From an uncultured Cocleimonas sp. (GTDB lineage: Bacteria > Pseudomonadota > Gammaproteobacteria > Thiotrichales > Thiotrichaceae): DNA of 7,250 nucleotides. Where the stretch lies: NCBI GenBank assembly GCA_938041705.1, contig CALISP010000107.1, forward strand, positions 1-7,250. The letters are read 5' to 3'. How positions within the stretch are numbered: the first letter of the stretch is position 1; each line of letters opens with the position of its first letter. Under the pieces are notes generated by a model. That model was not told the origin of the DNA and did no database searches. It was given only the letters and a program-made list of their open reading frames with translations. A program made the position numbers and the translations under genes. This document shows, one piece after another, positions 1 to 5,656 of this stretch.

Positions 1-22
1 GTTATTACTGAATTCATTTTAT

Positions 23-69
23 CCCCTTTTTTATTATTATTTGAATATTAAAAATCGGGGGTGTTTTTT
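23..69 (+). terminator. Possible intrinsic terminator of a gene left of the window
   Basis: CCCC followed by a T run (23-32) can pair with the A run and G run at 50-61, leaving a 3-nt bulge and a loop of about 17 nt. A six-T tract follows at 64-69. The stem is imperfect and the loop is long, so this is only a candidate. The GGGGGTGT-then-T-tract ending resembles the better terminator after ppnN. It would end a plus-strand transcript entering from the left, which is not visible here. Confidence 0.35.
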
Positions 70-96
70 AACATGGCTATTATTACTTATTCTGGC

Positions 97-126
97 TTGA
101 TACAGGATGAACGGTATCTCAATATA
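97..126 (+). promoter_or_regulatory. Weak candidate promoter for the DUF2062 gene
   Basis: TTGATA at 97-102 is a good -35 hexamer. The AATATA/CAATAT stretch 17-18 nt downstream (120-126) is a poor -10. Other AT-rich hexamers such as TAGAAT (142-147) and TAAAAT (214-219) lack a partner -35. The background is very AT-rich, so chance matches are expected. Apart from the leader ORF and the possible terminator, nothing else was recognised in 1-289. Confidence 0.2.
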
Positions 127-254
127 AGCGCTCTCAGTTTATAGAATAATTAAATTCTGATTTTTATTGATCAATTAAATAATAACGAAACAAACTCTAC
201 AGATAAACTATTTTAAAATAATGTGGAATATTTTACCTTTAAGGCTGATTCCTT

Positions 255-290
255 ATGACATTAGATGAGCATTTCGTTAGAATTATGTAA
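255..290 (+). CDS. Possible 11-codon leader peptide coupled to the DUF2062 gene
   Basis: ATG at 255 opens a short frame encoding MTLDEHFVRIM and stopping with TAA at 288-290. That stop shares its last A with the ATG of the next gene, giving a TAATG overlap. TAAGG at 240-244, about 10 nt before this ATG, could serve as the ribosome binding site. The DUF2062 start has no recognisable site of its own. I infer that the leader may feed ribosomes into the downstream gene. A frame this short can arise by chance. Confidence 0.3.
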   Translation: MTLDEHFVRIM

Positions 291-850
291 TGCCACGTAA
301 GTTTCTAAAACGTTATTCCCCCAGCGCTAAAACTATTCGCGAGAATAAAGCGTTAAGTATGCTTGGGGAAGATTTACATAAACCCAGCTTGTGGATTTTA
401 AATAGAAACTCAGTAGCTAGAGCTTTTGCGATTGGTTTATTTTGTACGTGGATACCCTTCCCTTTGCAAACAGTACTCGCTGCTCTCTTAGCTATTTACT
501 ATCGTGCTCATTTACCTTTGTCTGTCGCATTAGTGTTTATTACTAATCCAATCACGATCCCTCCTATGTTTTACTTTGCTTATAAATTAGGTAGCGTGAT
601 GTTAGGGATAGAATTACAACATGTAGAGATGGATTTAAGCTGGCACTGGTTTACTTCAATACTAGGGCAAATATGGCAACCTTTGCTATTTGGTTGTCTT
701 ATATTAGCAATAGTCTCTTCAGCTGTAGGTTACTTCACAATAAATACATTGTGGAGAAAAGGTGTGAAAAATCGCTGGAAAGATCGCTCTCATAGACGAG
801 CTGAAAGAAGAAAAGAGAAAAAAATTGCTAAAGATGCTTTAAAACCTTAG
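290..850 (+). CDS. DUF2062 family inner-membrane protein
   Basis: This 186-residue protein matches the proteobacterial DUF2062 pattern. It has a basic N-terminus beginning MPRKFLKRYSP, then the conserved LWxLNRxSVARAFAIGLF stretch (34-51), the W-I-P-F-P-L-Q segment (54-60), and LPLSVALVFITNPITIPP (75-92). Hydrophobic segments lie at about 44-70, 76-105 and 130-152. They are followed by a strongly basic tail (157-181, rich in R and K) that should face the cytoplasm. The molecular function of the family is not established. From general knowledge, relatives in pseudomonads lie near comEC, exbBD or lol genes, but none of these is visible here. The start is forced: an in-frame TAG at 278-280 leaves only ATG 290, and it overlaps a short upstream ORF as TAATG. 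The gene converges on ampD, with 43 nt between the stop codons. Confidence 0.85.
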   Translation: MPRKFLKRYSPSAKTIRENKALSMLGEDLHKPSLWILNRNSVARAFAIGLFCTWIPFPLQTVLAALLAIYYRAHLPLSVALVFITNPITIPPMFYFAYKLGSVMLGIELQHVEMDLSWHWFTSILGQIWQPLLFGCLILAIVSSAVGYFTINTLWRKGVKNRWKDRSHRRAERRKEKKIAKDALKP

Positions 851-866
851 CTGAGTACTATCATTC

Positions 867-900
867 GGACTGTAACAGTTATTAATCTGTAAGCTAGTCC
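867..900. terminator. Inverted repeat between convergent DUF2062 and ampD genes
   Basis: GGACT (867-871) pairs with AGTCC (896-900), and inside it ACAG (875-878) pairs with CTGT (887-890) around an 8-nt loop. The element sits where two convergent genes meet and overlaps the ampD stop codon. There is no T tract on either strand, so it is not a classical intrinsic terminator. It may block read-through weakly or protect 3' ends. Confidence 0.25.
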
Positions 901-1505
901 TTATCAAGACAATTAGCTTGAGATGGAAGTTTCTCCGAGAATTTTTTCCCTAACCTTTGCCATTCAAAAAAAGGGCCTGGATCAGTCTTTCGTCCTGGCG
1001 CTATATGCTCATGACCTGTAATGGCAGATTTAGATAAATTCGGGTATGTTTTTAACAAGCAATTGATTGATTCTTCTAAAGCAATGTATTGATCTTCTGT
1101 AAACGCCTCAAAATCACTGCCTTCCATCTCGATACCAATTGAAAAATTATTGCAGGTATCTCGTCCTTGATATTCTGAAATACCTGCATGCCATGCGCGT
1201 TTATTAAAAGGTACATATTGAACTATTTCACCATCTCTACGAATCAGTAAATGACTGGATACGCGTAGTTGATGAATATTCGCATAATAAGGATGTTCAT
1301 CCTTATCTAACTGATTGGTAAAAAGCTGATCTATCCCTCCACCTCCGTATTCATTTGGCGGTAGACTAATATTATGTATGACGATTAAATCTGCCTCGCA
1401 ATCAGTCGGTCTATCGTCACAATTTGGAGATGGGCATTGACGCGCATTTTCAAGCAAGCCATTGATGATTTTATTATTTTTAGAATGAATCGTTTTATTA
1501 ATCAT
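894..1505 (-). CDS. ampD: 1,6-anhydro-N-acetylmuramyl-L-alanine amidase AmpD
   Basis: AmpD is a cytoplasmic zinc amidase. It cuts the bond between 1,6-anhydro-MurNAc and the stem peptide during peptidoglycan recycling, and in many gammaproteobacteria its loss raises AmpC beta-lactamase expression through AmpR. With the start at 1505 the protein has 203 residues (E. coli: 183). It aligns with the E. coli enzyme almost throughout: VIHNISLPP (42-50), LRVSSHLLIRRDGEIVQYVPF (80-100), KRAWHAG (102-108) and GRKTDPGP (171-178). The zinc ligands H44, H165 and D175 are present, as are the catalytic E126 and K173. No signal peptide is seen, as expected. The longest frame starts at 1571 and would add 22 residues, but ATG 1505 lies 10 nt after the upstream lipoprotein stop and fits the family. 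Its ribosome binding site is weak, which suggests coupling to the upstream gene. ampE, a common partner, is absent. Confidence 0.93.
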   Translation of the reverse strand: MINKTIHSKNNKIINGLLENARQCPSPNCDDRPTDCEADLIVIHNISLPPNEYGGGGIDQLFTNQLDKDEHPYYANIHQLRVSSHLLIRRDGEIVQYVPFNKRAWHAGISEYQGRDTCNNFSIGIEMEGSDFEAFTEDQYIALEESINCLLKTYPNLSKSAITGHEHIAPGRKTDPGPFFEWQRLGKKFSEKLPSQANCLDKD

Positions 1506-1515
1506 AATAATTATC

Positions 1516-3768
1516 TTAGTATTTTTTTCTACAGCTTGCAGGTAAGTACTTATTTTTGATTTGTGCTTCACAACGCCATTTAGTTGATATCCCTTGTTTT
1601 GGAGGTGATATTTTTAGAGTATTTCTACTTCTTAAAACAATGTTTTTAAATTTGAGATTAATTTCACCGACATTTTCATTAATAGTTATAGAATATCCTG
1701 GATTGGTAAAATTCAATTTCAAGTCATCAATTTCATATTGGTTTGGATAACGACCATATTCAATTTCAAATTCATTGAGCTTAGATTTAATGACTTCTGC
1801 TTGTAAGATTCCTGCAGTTAATTGTGATCGAACCCTGTAGTCATCATAAGCAGGTACTGCAATTGCAGATAATATGCCTAGCACTGCAATACCTTCATAA
1901 GCTCCACCTGCAAATAAGAACTCGAAGGGATTACTTTCATAATTTAATTCAAAAGCAAGTTGAGTTTCACTGGATGTAATCTTAAAGCCATAACTGCTGT
2001 GTAGTGGTAATTTAGCTTCGCGTGGGGTGGCTAATGCGAACATATCGATAGGCTTTCCGGTAAAATCAGCAAGTGTATTAATAAGCCCTAAATGCATACG
2101 ATACATTTTATCAGCAGTACCGTTATTACGAACCGACATCATCATTAATGATCCATTTGGGTCTAATCTCTGTTGTTTTTTAAGCCATTCATTTGCCGGT
2201 GTTTTAGCCTCAGCATAATGTCTATCAATCAGCGTTTGCGGAATATTTGACAGGATCAGATAATCTCCTTCTTGTTCCCAATAAACATGGCTAGGCAAAC
2301 TCATAAGACGAGTTAGCAAACGATTATCCTTTATTTTCTGATTGGAGTTCTTCTTGTTAGTTAACAAATCCTTCTTCATTTCCTCTTTTAGATAATGCTC
2401 ATATATTGAAGGTATTTTAAGATGATGATAAGTGTGTCCTGAGATTGTGCGTTGTTGATAATCAAGTTTAAGATTTTCAACCGAACTAGCTAAAGTAGTT
2501 TTGAATTTTTCGGCATCATTTAAACGAACCGCTACATAGCTTCCTGCTTCATCTGAGACAAAACTGATATCTTGGCCAAAGAAATCGAAGATGTCTTCAA
2601 TGCTAAAACCTAAAGCGTTTTTAAAGCTTTTTTTAGCTTTGTAATAAGACTTCATATCTTTAGGTGGTGCAATTAAAGCTACCGTGTTTTCGATAGAAAC
2701 AAAACTCGTACGACTAGGTAACCCGAGTACGCCAAGCATCTTAGTTTTACCAGCAACATTAAATGAAGGTGAAGTATTGATAATCGGCAGATAGCTTCTA
2801 AAGCCTGTTACTGGCATTTCAGTAACATATTTAAAACGATTTATTCCATCGCTAGTACCTATCCCCATGGCGAAGTTTTTCATGCTACTTACACCCATCA
2901 TAGCAAGTGGTGCTATCTCTTTTTGCATTCCCATAGAACTTGCTATACTTGTTAATTTACGCGGATTTGCCCAAGTAAAAAAACCTTGCCCGCTACTATC
3001 AATGCTATTTTCAAATACCTTCATTTGATGAGTTGCATTTGGCACAAAGCTTTTTATAACATCGCTAAGATTATTAAGCGACAAACTTAACCCAAGCAAT
3101 AACGTTAGCCGTGAATTGGGTTGATCCCACTGAAGTTGTGCATTCATATTAGCTAACTTCAATTCAGCATAACCGTCAGCTGTTATAGCTTTGCTGATTT
3201 CGAATTCTGGAGTTTGTCTTGCCAAAACATCTAATATTGTTTGTATTTCATCGGTATTGTTAAAATCAGCACTGGTCGTTACTACAAGTTTTGGTGTGGG
3301 CATAGCTGCATCAACACCTTCAATAACAATGGCTTCAACTGGTGAGGTAAGATGTTTTAAAAATACCTTTGTAAGTAATTGTGCTTCTTCATCAGGTATC
3401 TCAGGAATAACGTTTTCTGACATACCTAATCTAATAGCTTGAACAGCTTCAAAGAAGGGTTTTGCGTTTATTGCATTATCAAACTCATTACCTTTAGCAG
3501 TACCTATAAGACTCCAAAAATTGGGAACTCTCACATACATAAAAACTGATTCAGGTAAGTTTTTACTTAAAAAAGCTGGTTTTACAATTAGATCAGTTGC
3601 AGCAATTAACTCGATAGCTCTTGTTGGCGTCTGCAGTTTATTTACTTCGGCAAGTTTCTCTATTGTTTCAGTGTTATCTGTTACATCAGATTTTTTGTCG
3701 CTTTGGCAAGCAGATAATGACAGACAGGTAATCAGTGCAATAAAACCAAGATAACGCGGATAAAGCAT
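1516..3768 (-). CDS. Predicted lipoprotein with a C-terminal type IV pilin-like module
   Basis: This 750-residue protein is not recognised over most of its length. The N-terminus is a lipoprotein signal: R5, a hydrophobic core (7-19), and lipobox L18-S19-A20-C21. Q22 at +2 would allow outer-membrane sorting. Residues 30-610 look like a folded periplasmic region with a charged stretch (460-485). A distant DUF3352 relation is possible but not demonstrated. From about 621 the protein resembles a type IVa pilin. It has a hydrophobic helix with GILSAIAVPAYDDY (631-644), an alpha-1 continuation with E668, then YGRYP (671-675), a beta-rich head, and a closing W731/C733...C746 pair with KYLPASC as in pilin disulfide loops. 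The prepilin G/F cleavage site and Glu5 are missing. AAAGG about 10 nt before ATG 3768 supports the start. It precedes ampD by 10 nt, probably in one operon. The role is unknown. Confidence 0.8.
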   Translation of the reverse strand: MLYPRYLGFIALITCLSLSACQSDKKSDVTDNTETIEKLAEVNKLQTPTRAIELIAATDLIVKPAFLSKNLPESVFMYVRVPNFWSLIGTAKGNEFDNAINAKPFFEAVQAIRLGMSENVIPEIPDEEAQLLTKVFLKHLTSPVEAIVIEGVDAAMPTPKLVVTTSADFNNTDEIQTILDVLARQTPEFEISKAITADGYAELKLANMNAQLQWDQPNSRLTLLLGLSLSLNNLSDVIKSFVPNATHQMKVFENSIDSSGQGFFTWANPRKLTSIASSMGMQKEIAPLAMMGVSSMKNFAMGIGTSDGINRFKYVTEMPVTGFRSYLPIINTSPSFNVAGKTKMLGVLGLPSRTSFVSIENTVALIAPPKDMKSYYKAKKSFKNALGFSIEDIFDFFGQDISFVSDEAGSYVAVRLNDAEKFKTTLASSVENLKLDYQQRTISGHTYHHLKIPSIYEHYLKEEMKKDLLTNKKNSNQKIKDNRLLTRLMSLPSHVYWEQEGDYLILSNIPQTLIDRHYAEAKTPANEWLKKQQRLDPNGSLMMMSVRNNGTADKMYRMHLGLINTLADFTGKPIDMFALATPREAKLPLHSSYGFKITSSETQLAFELNYESNPFEFLFAGGAYEGIAVLGILSAIAVPAYDDYRVRSQLTAGILQAEVIKSKLNEFEIEYGRYPNQYEIDDLKLNFTNPGYSITINENVGEINLKFKNIVLRSRNTLKISPPKQGISTKWRCEAQIKNKYLPASCRKKY
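1519..1908 (-). other. Pilin-like module inside the lipoprotein gene (residues 621-750)
   Basis: Aligning P639 with pilin Pro22 places G631 at position 14, Y641 at 24 and Y644 at 27, all typical pilin positions. Position 5, normally Glu, is then G622, and position 1 is L618, so no prepilin peptidase site exists. The segment runs to the end of the protein and includes the conserved W-x-C and K-Y-L-P-x-S-C ends of the D-region. What is seen is an intact reading frame with no frameshift at the junction. Assigning this to the pilin fold rests on motif resemblance. Confidence 0.75.
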
Positions 3769-3939
3769 AAAGTATTAACCTTTTTGGATTAGTTTTAATC
3801 TTAAGTTTATAGATTACGTAAAATAATTACTATTGGGAAGTATCACAGCGCAAAAGCTGCTAACTAAAACGAAAATGACTGCAAATAGCTTATTTTAAAA
3901 TCCAAAGATAGATTTTGCACTTTATAGAGCATTTACAAG

Positions 3940-3948
3940 CCCCCCCCC
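3940..3948. repeat. Nine-C homopolymer tract in the divergent intergenic region
   Basis: A run of nine C residues lies 119 nt before the ppnN start and 171 nt before the lipoprotein start on the opposite strand. It is conspicuous in such AT-rich DNA. Its distance from both starts puts it outside the core promoter spacing I can identify for ppnN. Slippage could make its length vary between cells, but the sequence alone does not show any effect on expression. Confidence 0.6.
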
Positions 3949-4024
3949 TACTTTTAAGGTATTTATGTTTCTTTCTATTACACTAGAATATTTTTGAATT
4001 TATGCAAAGCCAACTGTTTACCCC

Positions 4025-4030
4025 TATAAT
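4025..4030 (+). promoter_or_regulatory. Consensus -10 element of the ppnN promoter
   Basis: TATAAT at 4025-4030 is a perfect sigma-70 -10 hexamer 37 nt before the ppnN ATG. No good -35 is found at 16-19 nt spacing: only weak TATGCA-like sequences occur around 4000-4007. Transcription would start near 4037, inside a 13-nt palindrome. The rest of the divergent region (3769-4067) holds the C tract and no convincing promoter for the leftward lipoprotein-ampD unit. Confidence 0.55.
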
Positions 4031-4032
4031 GT

Positions 4033-4045
4033 GCGTTTAAAACGC
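4033..4045. repeat. 13-nt palindrome at the probable ppnN transcription start
   Basis: GCGTTT and AAACGC are exact inverted copies around a single central A. The site lies 2 nt after the -10 hexamer, a position where a bound repressor would block initiation. It could also form a very small hairpin at the 5' end of the mRNA. No specific regulator is recognised. Confidence 0.35.
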
Positions 4046-4067
4046 TAAAAATAATCTTGGGGAATAC

Positions 4068-5483
4068 ATGTCATCAATAAAGTCTGACACTTTAAACGAA
4101 ATAAATAATCTCAATGAAACGCTTATAGATGCTCGGATTGCACCAACGTCGCATTTAAACTTACTATCACAATTAGAAGTGTCAAAGCTTCTAGATAGCA
4201 GTCAAAACGGATTACATAAACTATTCCGTGAATGTGCTTTAGCGGTACTTAGTCATGGTAATTATACTGATGATGCAAAGCTGCTTTTAGAGCGTCATAA
4301 AGCCTTTGATATTCGCATTATTCAACAAGATCGTGGAATAAAACTTGAAGTGCAAGGAGCACCAGCAGAAGCCTTTGTTGATGGCAAAATGATTATAGGC
4401 ATTAACGAGCATTTATTTTCAGTGCTTCGCGATATTATTTACTCGCATGACGAAATAACAAATAACCCTAAGTTTGATTTAGAAAATAGCGATGGTATTA
4501 CTAATGCAGTATTCCACATTATGCGGAATTCAGGAAACCTACGCTCAAGCAAACTCCCACAGCTAGTCGTGTGCTGGGGTGGTCATTCAATCTCACGTAA
4601 AGAGTATCTGTATACAAAAGAAGTCGGTTATCAGCTGGGTTTACGCGGAATGGATATCTGTACAGGCTGTGGGCCTGGTGCAATGAAAGGCCCCATGAAA
4701 GGAGCTACATTCGGGCATGCAAAACAGCGAATTAATGATGGACAATACTTAGGGATTACCGAACCTGGCATTATCGCTGCAGAATCACCTAACCCAATCG
4801 TTAATGATCTGGTAATCTTGCCAGATATTGAAAAGCGCTTAGAAGCATTTGTACGAACAGGACATGCAATTATTGTTTTTCCGGGTGGCGCTGGCACCAC
4901 TGAAGAGATTTTATATATATTAGGAATCCTATTACACCCAGACAACGCCTACTTACCCTACCCATTAATATTTACTGCGCCTGAAACGTCGAGAGAATAT
5001 TTCACACAAATAGACGATTTTATTGGTGCTACTTTAGGCGATGCTGCGAAGAAGCGTTATGAAATCATTATTGATGATCCAGAGTTAGTCGCGCAAAAAA
5101 TCAAAACTGGAACTAAGAAAGTTAGAGATTTTCGTCGAGACAATAGTGATGCTTACTATTACAACTGGTTATTAAAAATAGACAAACAATTCCAAGAAAC
5201 CTTTGAACCTACACATGAAAATATGGCCAATTTAGAACTGAGTAAAGACCTAGAGACGCATACGCTAGCCTCTAATTTACGCAAAGCTTTCTCAGGTATT
5301 GTTGCGGGTAATGTTAAAGATGAAGGCATTCGTGCTATCGAAAAACACGGCTTATTTAAAATTACAGGCGATAAAGACATCATGGAGAAAATGGATACTT
5401 TGTTAGAATCATTTGTTGATAATCAACGTATGAAACTCCCTAGTGATATTCCATATACACCCTGCTATGAAATCGTAAGATAG
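4068..5483 (+). CDS. ppnN: Nucleotide 5'-monophosphate nucleosidase PpnN (YgdH), LOG family
   Basis: PpnN is a cytoplasmic enzyme that hydrolyses the N-glycosidic bond of purine and pyrimidine nucleoside monophosphates, giving the free base and ribose 5-phosphate. In E. coli it is stimulated by (p)ppGpp. The 471-residue protein follows E. coli YgdH (454 residues) end to end. It has the N-terminal domain beginning around LLSQLEVSKL (32-41) and EAFVDG (101-106). The LOG/Rossmann core carries CWGGHSI (169-175), CTGCGPGAM (198-206), PDIEKRLEAFVR (252-263) and PGGAGTTEE (272-280). The C-terminal domain has FEPTHENMANL (379-389), LRKAFSGIVAGNVK (404-417) and a CYEIVR end (466-471). The N-terminus is about 19 residues longer than in E. 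coli. GGGGA at 4059-4063, 4 nt before ATG, is the ribosome binding site. Its own promoter and a strong terminator suggest a single-gene transcript. Confidence 0.95.
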   Translation: MSSIKSDTLNEINNLNETLIDARIAPTSHLNLLSQLEVSKLLDSSQNGLHKLFRECALAVLSHGNYTDDAKLLLERHKAFDIRIIQQDRGIKLEVQGAPAEAFVDGKMIIGINEHLFSVLRDIIYSHDEITNNPKFDLENSDGITNAVFHIMRNSGNLRSSKLPQLVVCWGGHSISRKEYLYTKEVGYQLGLRGMDICTGCGPGAMKGPMKGATFGHAKQRINDGQYLGITEPGIIAAESPNPIVNDLVILPDIEKRLEAFVRTGHAIIVFPGGAGTTEEILYILGILLHPDNAYLPYPLIFTAPETSREYFTQIDDFIGATLGDAAKKRYEIIIDDPELVAQKIKTGTKKVRDFRRDNSDAYYYNWLLKIDKQFQETFEPTHENMANLELSKDLETHTLASNLRKAFSGIVAGNVKDEGIRAIEKHGLFKITGDKDIMEKMDTLLESFVDNQRMKLPSDIPYTPCYEIVR

Positions 5484-5585
5484 GGCTAGACATAGAGTTA
5501 GATAAATTAAGAACTTCAAATATATATACAAGGACTAATATCAATATAAGTTAACACTAAATTTAATGTCTAAAAATCTGCAGTA

Positions 5586-5615
5586 ACCCCTCAAAAGTGG
5601 GGGGGTGTCTTTTTT
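5586..5615 (+). terminator. Intrinsic terminator after ppnN
   Basis: ACCCCTC (5586-5592) can pair with GGGGGGT (5600-5606), including one U-G wobble, around a 7-nt loop. TGTC and six T residues (5610-5615) follow closely. The element lies about 100 nt after the ppnN stop and just ahead of the next gene, so it should separate the two transcripts. Confidence 0.75.
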
Positions 5616-5620
5616 AATAC

Positions 5621-5633
5621 TATACTAAGTATA
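5621..5633. repeat. 13-nt palindrome upstream of the histidine-repeat gene
   Basis: TATACT and AGTATA are exact inverted copies around one central A. The site lies between the ppnN terminator and the ribosome binding site of the next gene, 23 nt before its ATG. TATACT itself would serve as a -10 hexamer, though no matching -35 is seen because the G run occupies that position. Overlap of a -10 with a palindrome is what an operator would look like, but AT-rich DNA produces such matches by chance. Confidence 0.35.
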
Positions 5634-5656
5634 AATATTGAAACCAAGGATAGGTG

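Noticed and set aside
1506..1571. A longer AmpD beginning at ATG 1571 (225 residues)
   Set aside because: It would overlap the 3' end of the lipoprotein gene by 56 nt, and the added residues have no counterpart in AmpD. ATG 1505 lies just after the upstream stop.
1516..1908. A separate pilin gene fused by a frameshift or assembly error
   Set aside because: The reading frame is continuous, no start codon with a prepilin leader lies near the junction, and the hydrophobic helix runs in smoothly. It is treated as a true fusion pending homolog comparison.
1556..3754. Four plus-strand open frames opposite the lipoprotein gene (starts at 1556, 2027, 3191 and 3521)
   Set aside because: They are short, lie entirely or almost entirely antisense to a coherent coding frame, and show no domain or ribosome binding site.
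4631..5383. Two minus-strand open frames inside ppnN
   Set aside because: They mirror conserved ppnN codons, and their cysteine- and proline-rich translations look like shadows.
5654..5656. GTG 5654 as start of the histidine-repeat gene
   Set aside because: The AAGGA site would be only 3 nt away. ATG 5657, three bases on, has the normal 6-nt spacing and gives the same signal peptide.
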